Assembly: GCA_036376245.1 (NCBI GenBank)
Contig: DASVAS010000049.1
Coordinates: forward strand, 55,158 to 119,157
Reading direction: 5' to 3'
Source: DATARR01 sp036376245
GTDB lineage: Bacteria > Acidobacteriota > Thermoanaerobaculia > Multivoradales > UBA5704
DNA length: 64,000 nucleotides
Positions 26,687 to 35,642 of this stretch are shown here, piece after piece. The notes under the pieces were generated by a model. It ran no database searches. It had not been told where the DNA came from and was given only the letters and a program-made list of their open reading frames with translations. The translations under genes were made by a program, and so were the position numbers. The stretch's first letter is position 1; each line of letters starts with the position of its first letter.

Positions 26687-26737
26687 AATTCATCAGGTGT
26701 AGCACGTTCGCCATAGTTGCTCTGTCTGGAGGTAGCC

Positions 26738-27043
26738 ATGGACGAATCGAAGCCATCCGAGGAAACGCCGCGGGAACCCCTTACCGGGCGGCAAGTCTAC
26801 AACCTGGTCACCGACACCGTGACCGGCCCGAACATCCGACCGAAAGATAATCTGTATCAAGGGCTCGCCATCCTCATTTGCCTGGGCTTGGGAGCACTGA
26901 TCGGCTATCTGGCCGTCACCAAAGAGCCGGTAATGGGCGCCTGGATCGGCGGTTTTCTCGGCCTTCTGGTCGGCCTGCTCGGCAGCGGCATCTTTCTGAT
27001 GATCTATCGGGCTGTTAAGCATGCTCGCGGGAAACACGATTGA
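26738..27043 (+). CDS. small two-helix membrane protein
   Basis: The 101-aa protein has a hydrophilic N-terminal half (residues 1-42) and two transmembrane helices (GLAILICLGLGALIGYLAV and WIGGFLGLLVGLLGSGIFLMIYRAV), with a basic C-terminal tail. The Gly-rich helices suggest tight packing or oligomerisation. The family is not recognised. GGAGG sits 6 nt before the ATG at 26738. It is followed 9 bp later by the VOC gene, probably in one transcript. Confidence 0.7.
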   Translation: MDESKPSEETPREPLTGRQVYNLVTDTVTGPNIRPKDNLYQGLAILICLGLGALIGYLAVTKEPVMGAWIGGFLGLLVGLLGSGIFLMIYRAVKHARGKHD

Positions 27044-27052
27044 GGTGACGCG

Positions 27053-27457
27053 ATGCGACTGGATGTCTATCTGAACTATCGTGGGACCTGCGAGGAGGCG
27101 TTCCGCTTCTACGAACAGCACCTTGGCGGCAGGATCACGGGGCTCGTACGGCACTCGGAACAGCCCAATCCGAACGTGGGGGAGGATTGGAAGGGGAAAA
27201 TCCTGCACGCCCGCATCGAGATTGGCGCGACCGTCCTGATGGGCGCGGACATTCCGAAGGCCGAGCCCATGCGCAGCGCCTACTTGACGCTGACTCTGGA
27301 TCGTGAGGAGGAAGCGGAGCGCGTCTATGCGCTGCTTGTGGACGGGGGAGAAATCTTCATGAAGATGGAGAAGACACCCTTCGCCAACCGTTTCGCCATG
27401 CTGAGGGACAAATTCGGCACGTCCTGGATGCTTCTGCATCAACCGGAAGCCACATGA
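27053..27457 (+). CDS. PhnB-like VOC (glyoxalase fold) protein
   Basis: The 134-aa protein shows the PhnB/3-demethylubiquinone-like VOC pattern: LDVYLNYRGTCEEAFRFYEQHLGG at the start, ILHARIEIGATVLMGAD in the middle, and FANRFAMLRDKFGTSWMLLHQ at the end. Members bind small substrates and often lack metal activity; the function is unknown. It overlaps the following Old Yellow Enzyme gene by 4 nt (ATGA at 27454), so the two are probably co-translated and may act on the same compound. Confidence 0.85.
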   Translation: MRLDVYLNYRGTCEEAFRFYEQHLGGRITGLVRHSEQPNPNVGEDWKGKILHARIEIGATVLMGADIPKAEPMRSAYLTLTLDREEEAERVYALLVDGGEIFMKMEKTPFANRFAMLRDKFGTSWMLLHQPEAT

Positions 27458-28521
27458 CCAGCCTCCTCAGTCCCTTGACGATCCGGGGCGTGACGCTCCG
27501 CAACCGGGTGGTCATGTCCCCCATGTGCCAGTACAGCGCCGAGGAAGGCCTGAGCAACGACTGGCATCTCGTCCATCTCGGCAGCCGGGCCGTGGGCGGG
27601 ACGGCCCTGATCCTGGTCGAGGCCACGGCCGTCACTCGCGACGGTCGGATCTCTCCCGCCGACCTGGGGATCTGGAACGACGCGCACGTCGAGCCTCTGG
27701 CCCGCATCGCGCGGTTCGTCGAAGCCCAGGGAACCGTCGCCGGCATTCAACTGGCTCACGCCGGGCGCAAGGCGAGCACCGCGCCGCCCTGGACGGGCGG
27801 GCGTTTCCTCACGCCCGAGGAGGGCGGCTGGAGCGTGGTGGCCCCCAGCCCGATTCCATTCCGGGAGGGCAATCCGGCTCCCATCCCGCTGGACGAGGCC
27901 GGCATCGACGAGGTGGTCGACGCCTTCGAGACCGCCACCCGGCGCGCCCTGGCGGCGGGCTTCCGTGTGATCGAGATCCACGCCGCCCACGGCTACCTGC
28001 TGCACCAGTTCCTCTCCCCCTTGAGCAACCACCGGGACGACCACTACGGCGGCAGCCTGGAGAACCGCATGCGCCTGACGCTGCGCGTGGCGGAGCGCGT
28101 GCGCGGAGCCATGCCGGAAGAGCTTCCGCTTTTCGTGCGGATTTCGGCGACGGACTGGGCGGAGGAGGGGGGCTGGGACGTCGAACAGTCGGTCGAGCTC
28201 GCGAAGCGGCTCCGGGAAGCCGGAGCCGATCTGATCGACGTCTCCTCCGGCGGCACGCTGGCAAGGGTGAGCATCCCCGCCGGCCCGGGTTATCAGGTCC
28301 CCTTCGCCCGCCGCATCCGCCACGAGGCCGGCATCCTGACCGGGGCTGTCGGCATGATCAGGGAGCCGGGACAAGCGGCCCAGATCATCGACGACGGCGA
28401 CGCCGACGTGGTTCTCCTCGCCCGGGAGTTGTTGCGGAACCCTTACTGGGTGTTCCGCGCCCAGCGCGAGTTGGGCGAGCCCGCGGCCCTGCCGGTGCAG
28501 TACGAACGGGCTCGGGATTGA
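27454..28521 (+). CDS. Old Yellow Enzyme family NADH:flavin oxidoreductase (YqjM-like)
   Basis: The 355-aa FMN enzyme has the YqjM-class features: the start SPLTIRGVTLRNRVVMSPMCQYSAEEG (Cys at the flavin), WHLVHLGSRAVGG, GIQLAHAGRKA, EIHAAHGYLLHQFLSPLSNHRDDHYGGSLENR with the substrate His pair, and ADVVLLARELLRNPYWVFRAQRELG near the end. It reduces activated C=C bonds with NAD(P)H. The last 309 bp (28209-28517) recur at 31730-32038 on the far side of the NACHT gene. This copy keeps the gene complete. Confidence 0.95.
   Translation: MTSLLSPLTIRGVTLRNRVVMSPMCQYSAEEGLSNDWHLVHLGSRAVGGTALILVEATAVTRDGRISPADLGIWNDAHVEPLARIARFVEAQGTVAGIQLAHAGRKASTAPPWTGGRFLTPEEGGWSVVAPSPIPFREGNPAPIPLDEAGIDEVVDAFETATRRALAAGFRVIEIHAAHGYLLHQFLSPLSNHRDDHYGGSLENRMRLTLRVAERVRGAMPEELPLFVRISATDWAEEGGWDVEQSVELAKRLREAGADLIDVSSGGTLARVSIPAGPGYQVPFARRIRHEAGILTGAVGMIREPGQAAQIIDDGDADVVLLARELLRNPYWVFRAQRELGEPAALPVQYERARD
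28209..28517 (+). repeat. left 309-bp direct repeat flanking the NACHT gene
   Basis: This is the 3' end of the Old Yellow Enzyme gene up to its last sense codon. It matches 31730-32038 at all but about five positions (offset 3521 bp). The left copy ends GAT-TGA, the right copy GAC-TAG. The gap after it (28522-28676) is AT-rich, with a small AAGTGC/GCACTT hairpin, and holds no gene. Confidence 0.9.
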
Positions 28522-28676
28522 GGTTTCATCGCGAGATGAGGCCAGCATGGAAAGTGCTTTGGCACTTAGGGCCAGATATATGTCCATATTTACACAAGAT
28601 CGCTTTGTTATCTCTTTTACGACTGGTAAACTATTGGAGACAAGCTTGCACTATTACTCCCTCAAAGGAAGATGGC

Positions 28677-31583
28677 ATGACTATATCTGAACTCCTCGGC
28701 ATCAAGTTGGGCACCCGCCTTGCCAAGTTCCTCCTCAAAACCTACCTGAAAGAGCCGGGGGCGGCTATAGGCTCTGATTTGATCGACATCGCAGGAAAAA
28801 AGATCGAATCCTACTTCGATAGAAAAGCGGTAGTACGCCAGTTTGAGGCTATAGGGGAGAGCCTCGTAGCACACCTTCAGCCCTTCTTTGAGGTAGAGGC
28901 CCTCCCGCATGAGGTAAACTCTGAGGCAGTTGTTGATCAGCTGTCACAGACTCTTAATGGTAATATCTCCGCGGAATTCTTCTTGGCCCGCGAACTAGAT
29001 TCCTCCAAGCTCCTTGCCGCGCTGCGGAACAGTCATCCCTTACCTAGCGGTCAGTTTTCCGTAGCCGAGATAGATCTCTACGAGCGCTCGCTCTCGGAAA
29101 CTGTACGATATCTGGTAGAAATTGCTGATAGTCTTCCAAGGTTCGACGCTGCATATGCAGAAGAAAGCTTAAGGCGCCTATTCCTTATTGGAACGAGCGT
29201 CGAAGAGATCGCAAAGGCAGTGATGCGGATAGAAACTATAGTCGAACGACAAGGAGGTGATTATCTTAGTCAGCAATACGAGACTGACTATCGCTTAGCT
29301 GTTGCTCGGAAGTTAAATTTTTTGGAACTTTTCGGAGCCGATCTTCCTCCTGAATCCAGGCGACGATCGCTTTCTGTTGCATATATATCAATCGACTTGA
29401 AATCCGTCCGCAATTCGGAAAATAGTACGGATCCCATACCAAGCGAATCCGTTTTGCACAATCTGAAACCTGGTGCCAGTCGTCTCTTAATCCGAGGAGA
29501 AGCAGGTGGTGGTAAAACCACCTTGTTCCGCTGGGCGGCCGTTGAGGCAGCAGCAAACACTCAATGGGATGAAGTCCGTGGGCTGATGTCCAAGGTGTCA
29601 CCTATTACCAAGCCGCAGGATACTGATCCACTCCCAAACAGTTGGCGCAGAAAGATACCATTCTTTATCAGGTTGCGGGAGTGCCAAGGGGGGCGACTAC
29701 CAAGACTTGAAGATTTTCCGGAGTCTATAGCTCGCGAACTCGGTCGTCCACCTGTAGCTTGGGTTCGCTCTATACTAAGTAGCGGTCGAGCCATCCTTTT
29801 GTTGGACGGTATTGACGAGATACCTCAGCTTGACCGAGAACGCGTGAAAAAGGATCTTGAGGACATCGTTTCCACCTATCCTGATAACTATTACCTTGTC
29901 AGCACTAGGCCAGAGGCAGTTCCTGGCAACTGGTTAGAAACCTTGGGATTTTGCGAAGTATCTGTGCTCCCAATGTCGGAGTCTGCAGTATCAAAGTTCA
30001 TCGACAAATGGCATGACTCTGTTGCATTCGAACTTTTACGCTTAGGGCGTAAAGGAGAAGATATGCGCCATCTTTCTGTGGCGCTGAAACAATCACTTCG
30101 AGATAATCTGGTGGTGGCGCGCTTGGCTGTAAATCCCTTACTCTGTGCAATTATCTGTGCTCTACACCGGGATCGTAATAAGATTTTACCCAAAGGTTTA
30201 GCAGACCTCTGTGAGGACATTTGTAAGCTTCTACTGGTGCGTAGAGATCAAGAAAGGGGAGCTGAGTTTCCCTCGCCATACAGTTCTCTCAATTATCAAC
30301 AAAAACGAGCAATTGTCCGTGAGCTTGCTTACGCTATGGTTGTAAACTGGGAGAGCTCGGTTACCTACGCGCGCGCTAAGGAGAAGATAGCTGAGGCTTT
30401 GCGGTTATTCCCCGGTGTTTCCACTATAAATGCCGCAGATGTTCTTAGTGGTTTAATTGAGCGTAGTGGGATGCTAAGGGAAGTCAAGCCAGGACATCTG
30501 GACTTTATACACAATACGTTTAAAGAATATCTTGCTGGCGACCGAATGGCGGATTCCGGAGATGCTGGGTTGTTGGCTCAGCAGGCACTGGATTCTACTT
30601 GGCAGAGGGTTGTCTTATTAGCCATGACAACTTCCCGAATGGACTTCGCTAGTGCAGTTATTTCACGACTCTTGGACTTTAGCCATTTTCCTGTAAACTC
30701 TCCTGGCGTAAAGGACTCAAGGCGGATGAGGGTTTTGCTGGCTATGCGTTGCATGGGAGTTGCGCTTTTTGTGACACCAGAACTAAAGCAACATATTCTT
30801 GAAGAAGTTCGGGAGATTCAGCCGCCCCGAAATTTTTCTGAAGCAGAAGCATTTGCAAGCCTTAGTAATGAGGGCCTTGAGTGCCTCAGGCGTCGTGATG
30901 GTCTCGAATCTAGTGATGCAGCTGCGTGTGTCCGAGCTCTACGGTTGATCGCGACACCGGAAGCTAGGCATGCTTTGGAAGCTTACCTTCAGGACCGAAG
31001 ATCTGAGGTAATCTCGGAATTGGCACAAGCGTTCAATCCTTTAGCCATACGATTCTACAGAGAGGAAGTCGTTTTAAAGGGTGAGAAGCTTTCCCCAAGC
31101 GTCGCTAGGCAAATTTTCGATTTAACTGAATTGGACCGTCTCTTTGTAGATAAATTCAACCATATTCAGACAATCCATTTGGATAACACTGCCGTTGAGG
31201 ATTTGACTCCGTTGCAACGCTTTAAGGATCTTGTCACGCTTACTTTGGACAACAGTTTTGTGCGAGATCTGTCTCCTGTAGCGGGGCTGACGAAGTTGAA
31301 AAAGCTGAGTATATCGGGGACGCGTATTACAGACATCTCAATTCTCTCTCGCCTCCAATCATTAAAGTGGCTTGATTTTTCGGGGACCCAAATTTCGAAT
31401 ATAACAGCTCTGCGAGATTTGCGGGATCTTGAGTACGTAAATTTCGCTGATACGCGAGTCCGTGATATTTCACCGTTAGCCAAACTTGGTAACCTTCGTT
31501 ATGTGGATCTTCGTTCCACCGATATTAAGAGCTTACAGCCACTAGCTGGTCGACATAATATCAAAGTAGTGGGACCGAGTTGA
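28677..31583 (+). CDS. NACHT-LRR NTPase (bacterial NLR-like, probable antiphage defence)
   Basis: The 968-aa protein has a helical N-terminal region (1-225) similar in style to NNH-type domains. A NACHT NTPase follows, with Walker A GEAGGGKTT (274-282), Walker B LLLDGIDEI (373-381) and a sensor STRPEAVP near 408. A helical winged region contains the HNTFKEYLAGD motif typical of NACHT proteins. From about 820 there are six leucine-rich repeats of about 22 residues. Bacterial NACHT proteins are known antiphage sensors; here no separate effector domain is seen. AAAGGAAG lies before the ATG. It is about 46 % GC by eye, far below its neighbours, and sits between two copies of a host gene end, so it is horizontally acquired. 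Confidence 0.9.
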   Translation: MTISELLGIKLGTRLAKFLLKTYLKEPGAAIGSDLIDIAGKKIESYFDRKAVVRQFEAIGESLVAHLQPFFEVEALPHEVNSEAVVDQLSQTLNGNISAEFFLARELDSSKLLAALRNSHPLPSGQFSVAEIDLYERSLSETVRYLVEIADSLPRFDAAYAEESLRRLFLIGTSVEEIAKAVMRIETIVERQGGDYLSQQYETDYRLAVARKLNFLELFGADLPPESRRRSLSVAYISIDLKSVRNSENSTDPIPSESVLHNLKPGASRLLIRGEAGGGKTTLFRWAAVEAAANTQWDEVRGLMSKVSPITKPQDTDPLPNSWRRKIPFFIRLRECQGGRLPRLEDFPESIARELGRPPVAWVRSILSSGRAILLLDGIDEIPQLDRERVKKDLEDIVSTYPDNYYLVSTRPEAVPGNWLETLGFCEVSVLPMSESAVSKFIDKWHDSVAFELLRLGRKGEDMRHLSVALKQSLRDNLVVARLAVNPLLCAIICALHRDRNKILPKGLADLCEDICKLLLVRRDQERGAEFPSPYSSLNYQQKRAIVRELAYAMVVNWESSVTYARAKEKIAEALRLFPGVSTINAADVLSGLIERSGMLREVKPGHLDFIHNTFKEYLAGDRMADSGDAGLLAQQALDSTWQRVVLLAMTTSRMDFASAVISRLLDFSHFPVNSPGVKDSRRMRVLLAMRCMGVALFVTPELKQHILEEVREIQPPRNFSEAEAFASLSNEGLECLRRRDGLESSDAAACVRALRLIATPEARHALEAYLQDRRSEVISELAQAFNPLAIRFYREEVVLKGEKLSPSVARQIFDLTELDRLFVDKFNHIQTIHLDNTAVEDLTPLQRFKDLVTLTLDNSFVRDLSPVAGLTKLKKLSISGTRITDISILSRLQSLKWLDFSGTQISNITALRDLRDLEYVNFADTRVRDISPLAKLGNLRYVDLRSTDIKSLQPLAGRHNIKVVGPS

Positions 31584-31729
31584 GGGATGGCCTGGTAGTT
31601 CTTCTACTAAGATCTTACAGAAGCTACAACCACCAGTGAGTTACGTGATTCGAAGCGGTGGCTCCGCCTTCGTCGCGGGATTGGCTGTCCGAGGAGCATC
31701 TGGCGTGCTCCCTGTTAGACACCGTCGAT
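31584..31729. other. non-coding stretch after the NACHT gene with two hairpins
   Basis: It contains CGAAG-CGG / CCG-CTTCG (about 31650-31671) and GGAGCA / TGCTCC (about 31694-31712). Both could stop transcription of the NACHT gene. No gene and no integrase or att core is recognisable. Confidence 0.4.
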
Positions 31730-32042
31730 GCTCCGAGAAGCCGGAGCCGATCTGATCGACGTCTCCTCCGGCGGCACGCTGGCAAGGGTGAGCATCCCCG
31801 CCGGCCCGGGTTATCAGGTCCCCTTCGCCCGCCGCATCCGCCACGAGGCCGGCGTCCTGACCGGGGCCGTCGGCATGATCAGGGAGCCGGGACAAGCCGC
31901 CCAGATCATCGACGACGGCGACGCCGACGTGGTTCTCCTCGCCCGGGAGTTGTTGCGGAACCCTTACTGGGTGTTCCGCGCCCAGCGCGAGATGGGCGAG
32001 CCCGCGGCCCTGCCGGTGCAGTACGAACGGGCTCGGGACTAG
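31730..32042 (+). pseudogene. right direct repeat: 3' fragment of an Old Yellow Enzyme gene
   Basis: The second copy of the last ~103 codons of the flavin oxidoreductase starts abruptly at CTCCGAGAAGCCGG and ends with a TAG stop. It lacks the FMN-binding N-terminal two thirds, so it cannot be functional. About five differences from the intact copy (for example I to V, L to M) show it is an older or allelic copy rather than an exact assembly duplicate. Confidence 0.9.
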
Positions 32043-32060
32043 CTGGTTCTATGCCCGAAG

Positions 32061-32432
32061 TCAGTTCCAGCCGCGATTCGGCACGATGCAACCCCAAAAG
32101 CCAATGTTGACGCAGACATAGCGTGACGCCGTCGCCTGGCTGCCGTCCGCGCAGTACACGAGCAGGTCGACTTTGTAGTAGCTGGACAAGGGAGCTGTGT
32201 AGGTATGGTTCATCAGGCTGCCGCCAAGACTCGCGGAGGCGTCGCCGAAACTCCAGGAATACGTCAAGATCGATGACCCTGGACAACTCGAGCCGCTGGC
32301 GTCGAACTGGCAAGCATGGGAGGTACCTGAGGTGCAGCTCCCCAGAAAGGTAGCGGTCGCGGCCTGGGCTTGAGCCCCGCAGACAAGCAGGAGTCCTCCG
32401 ATAAGACAAAAGACGGTTCTCTTCATGTTCAT
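32061..32432 (-). CDS. small secreted PKD-like protein
   Basis: The 123-aa protein has a signal peptide (MNMKRTVFCLIGGLLLVCGAQAQA). One compact beta domain follows with PKD hallmarks: FDASGSSCPGSSILTYSWSFGDASASLGG, then a HTYTAPLSSYYKVDLLVYC strand. The mature part holds six Cys, probably three disulfides. PKD domains usually sit in larger surface proteins; a lone one may bind polysaccharide or protein. AAAGGAG 7 nt before the ATG at 32432. It lies just beyond the right copy of the NACHT-flanking repeat. Confidence 0.7.
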   Translation of the reverse strand: MNMKRTVFCLIGGLLLVCGAQAQAATATFLGSCTSGTSHACQFDASGSSCPGSSILTYSWSFGDASASLGGSLMNHTYTAPLSSYYKVDLLVYCADGSQATASRYVCVNIGFWGCIVPNRGWN

Positions 32433-32513
32433 TACGATCTCCTTTCTTACGAACCATCTTTATTTTAGGGTAGTCGATATATCGAATGCAAGTCCGCAGC
32501 CCTGCCTGCGCGA

Positions 32514-34085
32514 TCACCGCACCGGAATCGACTGCGGGTGATGAAAAAAATCGTCCGGATCCCACCGCTCCTTGACTTTGACCAGATTGCGCGGATTCCG
32601 TCGAAAGTTGTCCAGGAAATAAAGCCAGAGCGCGTGATCGACGTCGCCGCGCTCGTGACTGCCCAACACCGTGTCGGGATAGTTGTAGTAGGCGCCGTCG
32701 ACTGTGCCGGTGTTGTCCCTGGCCGGGTCGGGCGTGCCGCCGTATTCTGCGTACACTTCACGGTAGAAGTCGTTGATCCATTGCAGGTGCGCCTCGGCTT
32801 GCTCCCGGTAGGGTGACAGGTGGCCCTGGCCCGGCTCTGAGGCATTGATCCAGTAGGTCTGGTACTGGAGCTTCAGGATGGAGCTGCGCTGCGGCACGGC
32901 GGTCGACTCCGGCGTCCGCCGGTTGATCGCGCCGCCGTAGCTGTCCACCTGCAATAACGATTGGCTCATGTCGCCGGCGGGAAGGCCGGCCGGCGTGGTG
33001 TTCAACCACTTGTAGATGGCCTCGACCTGAGAGTCCGGGAAGGGCTTCTTCATGTAGGCCGACTTGTATTTACCGAACTGATTCGGCCCGGAACCGTTCA
33101 GCGTTTGCAGCGCCTCGAGGTACGTAACGTGCTGCGCCGCGTCGCTGGCCGGCAGGGTCGTCATGTAGCCAGGGTGCCCGCCGAGCGGCTTCTCGAGGGG
33201 CGCGCTCGGGACGATCGGGTCGAAGAGCGCCTTGGCTCGCTGAAGGCTTCTCTCCGCCCGCTCGCGATGGTCGCGATAATCGACGCCGGGGGCGGAAGCC
33301 ATCTGCACGATCAAGCCGATCTGTCCGTTCGAGACGTGATTCAATTTCAGGAGGCTGAAGTCGGTGTCGGGCATCTCCACGACGAAATCGGCGTAGGCGG
33401 CCAACAGTCCGGCGAAGCTGTTCCGGTCGAGATCAGACCAGTTCCAGGCCAACGTCCAGAGCGTGGCGTGATCCGGCGCGTCGGGCAACTGGGCGAAGTA
33501 GTAGCGCACGATGATCCCGAAGTTGCCGCACCCGGCTCCGCACAAGGCCCAGAACAGGTCCCGCTCGTCGCTCGTCGCGCTGTCGGCGGACACGTGACGC
33601 AACTCCGCCTGTCCCGCCCTGGCGTCCCAGGTCACGATGTCCACGGCGCTCAGGTGATCCACGGTCAAGCCGTGCAGCCGCGACAACAATCCATACCCGC
33701 CGCCGGTGATATGACCGCCCGCTCCGACCGAATAGCAACTGCCGGCGGGCAGGGTCTTGTTGAACCCGTTCAGCAGCGTGCGATACACCGTCCAGTTTTC
33801 ACCTCCGGCATCGACGAAGAAGGCATTGCGCGCCGCATCGAACCCGACCTGGCTCAACGCGGACATGTCGATGACGGCCCTGGTGCTGTCGCCGTAGACG
33901 AAATTCTCATAGCAGTGCCGTCCCGAGGTGACTTTCACATCTCGGCCGTAGGCGTTGATGGCGGCTGTCACACAGTCCGCCACCTCATCCGGATGCTTCG
34001 GCACGTACACCGCTTGCAGATTGGGAGCGAACCAGCGGCGGTCGAAGCCCTGGCGATCGCTGAGGACGACGGGACGGCTACCCAA
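32514..34085 (-). CDS. berberine-bridge-type FAD-linked oxidoreductase
   Basis: The 523-aa protein is of the BBE/PCMH FAD family. SGRHCYENF supplies H57 for the 8-alpha-histidyl link, and GSCYSVGAGGHITGGGYG supplies C117 for the 6-S-cysteinyl link, so bicovalent FAD is predicted. CGAGCGNFGII continues the FAD fold. The C-terminal BBE motif is YYNYPDTVLG, then HALWLYFLDNFRRNPRNLVKVKERWDPDDFF. These enzymes oxidise sugars or other alcohols with oxygen. It lies 21 bp downstream of the AhpD-like selenoprotein gene and is probably cotranscribed, which suggests a redox pair, perhaps for handling peroxide formed by the oxidase. It has no signal peptide. Confidence 0.85.
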   Translation of the reverse strand: MGSRPVVLSDRQGFDRRWFAPNLQAVYVPKHPDEVADCVTAAINAYGRDVKVTSGRHCYENFVYGDSTRAVIDMSALSQVGFDAARNAFFVDAGGENWTVYRTLLNGFNKTLPAGSCYSVGAGGHITGGGYGLLSRLHGLTVDHLSAVDIVTWDARAGQAELRHVSADSATSDERDLFWALCGAGCGNFGIIVRYYFAQLPDAPDHATLWTLAWNWSDLDRNSFAGLLAAYADFVVEMPDTDFSLLKLNHVSNGQIGLIVQMASAPGVDYRDHRERAERSLQRAKALFDPIVPSAPLEKPLGGHPGYMTTLPASDAAQHVTYLEALQTLNGSGPNQFGKYKSAYMKKPFPDSQVEAIYKWLNTTPAGLPAGDMSQSLLQVDSYGGAINRRTPESTAVPQRSSILKLQYQTYWINASEPGQGHLSPYREQAEAHLQWINDFYREVYAEYGGTPDPARDNTGTVDGAYYNYPDTVLGSHERGDVDHALWLYFLDNFRRNPRNLVKVKERWDPDDFFHHPQSIPVR

Positions 34086-34106
34086 GACAGCACACTCCTT
34101 CCTCGC

Positions 34107-34721
34107 TCATTGCGGTTTGGCGCCGGGGGCCCAGCGCAGGGGAACGCCGGTCTCGCCGGCTTCGCGGACCTGGCGGTCGGGCTTCAATCCAAAGCCGTCG
34201 GCCATGCGCGGGAAATAGTTGAAGATGCTGATGAGGTGGGCCACTTCGAGCAGGCCCTGCTCGTCGATGCCGAGGTCGCGCAGGGGCTGCCAGTCGGCGG
34301 CGGTCATCTCCGTGGGCGTCAGGGTCAGCTTTTCGGCGATGGTGCAGAGGGCACGCTGGCGCGGGGTGAGGTCGGGCAGCTCCCGCCAGCGGCGCTGCTT
34401 GATGGCGTCGACGAGCTTCGGGTCACCGTCTTCGACACGCAGAAACTCTGCGTGAGAGCACGTTCAGAACTCGCAGGACTGGGCCGCCGAGGCCACGGCG
34501 GCCACCATCTCCCGCTCGGCGCGGTCGAGCGCTCCCGGCGCGAACATGACCTCGTAGAAGAAGTCCCGCATGGCCGGGCCGATACGCGGGTGGGCGGCGA
34601 GCAGGCGGCCCATTTTGGAGATGAAGCCGAAGTTGTAGGTGGTCTTGCCTCCCGGGGTCATCCGCGACCGCAGCTCTTCCTCGGTGGGCAGGGTGATGAA
34701 GGGATCTTCGGGCTCGGACAT
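34107..34721 (-). CDS. AhpD-like selenoprotein with a CxxU active site
   Basis: The frame from the ATG at 34721 (AGGAGG 8 nt upstream) is interrupted by one TGA at 34466-34464 and then continues in the same frame to TGA at 34109. Read as selenocysteine, it gives a 204-aa protein of the carboxymuconolactone decarboxylase/AhpD peroxidase fold. E71 precedes C83-E-F-U86-T-C-S-H90, exactly the AhpD motif E..CxxC..xH with Sec in place of the second Cys. The part after TGA keeps family features (LTPRQRALCTIAEKLTLTP, EVAHLISIFNYFPRMADGFGL), so it is not decaying. A SECIS-like hairpin follows the TGA. If not a selenoprotein it would be a nonsense mutant. It is in an operon with the FAD oxidase downstream. 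Confidence 0.8.
34436..34454 (-). promoter_or_regulatory. SECIS-like hairpin
   Basis: On the minus strand, CACGCAGA-GTT-TCTGCGTG forms a perfect 8-bp stem with a three-base GUU loop starting 9 nt after the in-frame UGA. The loop begins 17 nt past the UGA and has G first. Both fit the usual bacterial SECIS limits known to me (loop 16-37 nt from UGA, G in the first two loop positions). Confidence 0.7.
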
Positions 34722-34849
34722 GATCTTTCCTCCTGGTCTGTCCCGGGAGTGTAACCCGTATGCGACGCGTACACTCGCTGCTCATGGGGCGAACCCCGGC
34801 CATGCGCTGCGAATCCGGCTCTGGTGTGACGCTATTCCAGCAGAATGGA

Positions 34850-35330
34850 CCGCTGCCGCCTTGGATTGCGACGCCGGAATCCGTCTCCGCGTCTCCGCCA
34901 CCGGGATTTGCGACGGCAAGGCTGGGAATGCACCCGCTCCCATGACCCATCGCGACGCGAAGATCTGGAATTGAGGCGCGACGGTCTCTGATTGGGACAG
35001 GAATCTTCGGAATCACGACGCACCGCAAGGGAATCGCGGCGCATCCTTCCGCAAATGCGGCGCCCCCATCGCCGGATGCGACGCTCCCAAAGCGATTTGC
35101 GGCGCTCGAGCCTCGGAATGTGCGGTGCAATTCGCCGATCGCGCGCCGCAAAAGGAGAATTCCGCGTCGTAACCATGGGATTCATCGTCGCAAATCCAGA
35201 CGGAAGCATCGCGTGAGCGTTCCGTGGCGTCACGAATCCGGATTCCGGACGGATCCGTGCGCATTTTCGCGTCGCCGAAAGGCTCGCTGGCGTCGCGTTT
35301 CAGCTCCTCGCGTCACCTTCAGGCGCGGGC
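34850..35330. repeat. degenerate 21-bp-period tandem repeat
   Basis: The gap 34722-35642 holds no convincing gene; most of it is a decayed tandem array. The core at about 35010-35128 shows GGAATCGCGGCGC-like blocks (G/A)ATxGCGRCGC every 21 bp (21, 21, 21, 21, 23), with the other half of each unit free to vary. Further out the blocks decay (GCGACG, GCGTCG, GGAATC). From 35344 to about 35433 on the minus strand, an open stretch ends in KVEAFGSGKTPTSYKKTGLN, perhaps the tail of a lost gene. Confidence 0.55.
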
Positions 35331-35642
35331 GGCGTCGCGATTCTCAAGCTGTGGGGTTCAAGCCGGTCTTCTTGTAGCTCGTGGGCGTCTTGCCGCTGCC
35401 GAAGGCCTCCACCTTCAGGAATCCCTCGTCCTCCAGTGCGGCCGACCTGGGAGCCGTCCTTGCCGGACATGATTGTGTGCCGGCGTACTCTTGGCGTCAG
35501 CGTTGCTGTTCGCTCAAACAGCCTCCGCGGAGCCGTCAAGCCAGCGCCAGGGCGAGCAGAGCGTCTCGACGTCTCCAGAGGGCAGCCTTCCAGCCGCCCT
35601 CCGTTCGAGACGCGTCTCTATTCGGCGGAACCTATCTCTGGC

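Noticed and set aside
27525..28676. Plus-strand frame running through the flavin oxidoreductase into the NACHT gene
   Set aside because: The first 384 codons are a shadow of the oxidoreductase in another frame; the NACHT protein starts at 28677 behind AAAGGAAG.
28522..31729. Integrase-driven island or transposon carrying the NACHT gene
   Set aside because: No integrase, transposase, tRNA end or terminal inverted repeat is present between the 309-bp repeats.
34107..34721. Reading the AhpD-like locus as two separate genes or a pseudogene
   Set aside because: The single TGA falls at the catalytic Cys position with a SECIS-like hairpin and no other decay, so the selenoprotein reading explains more.
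34832..35233. 133-aa Arg-rich frame on the minus strand
   Set aside because: Its seven-residue periodicity only mirrors the 21-bp DNA repeat; no start signal and no domain.
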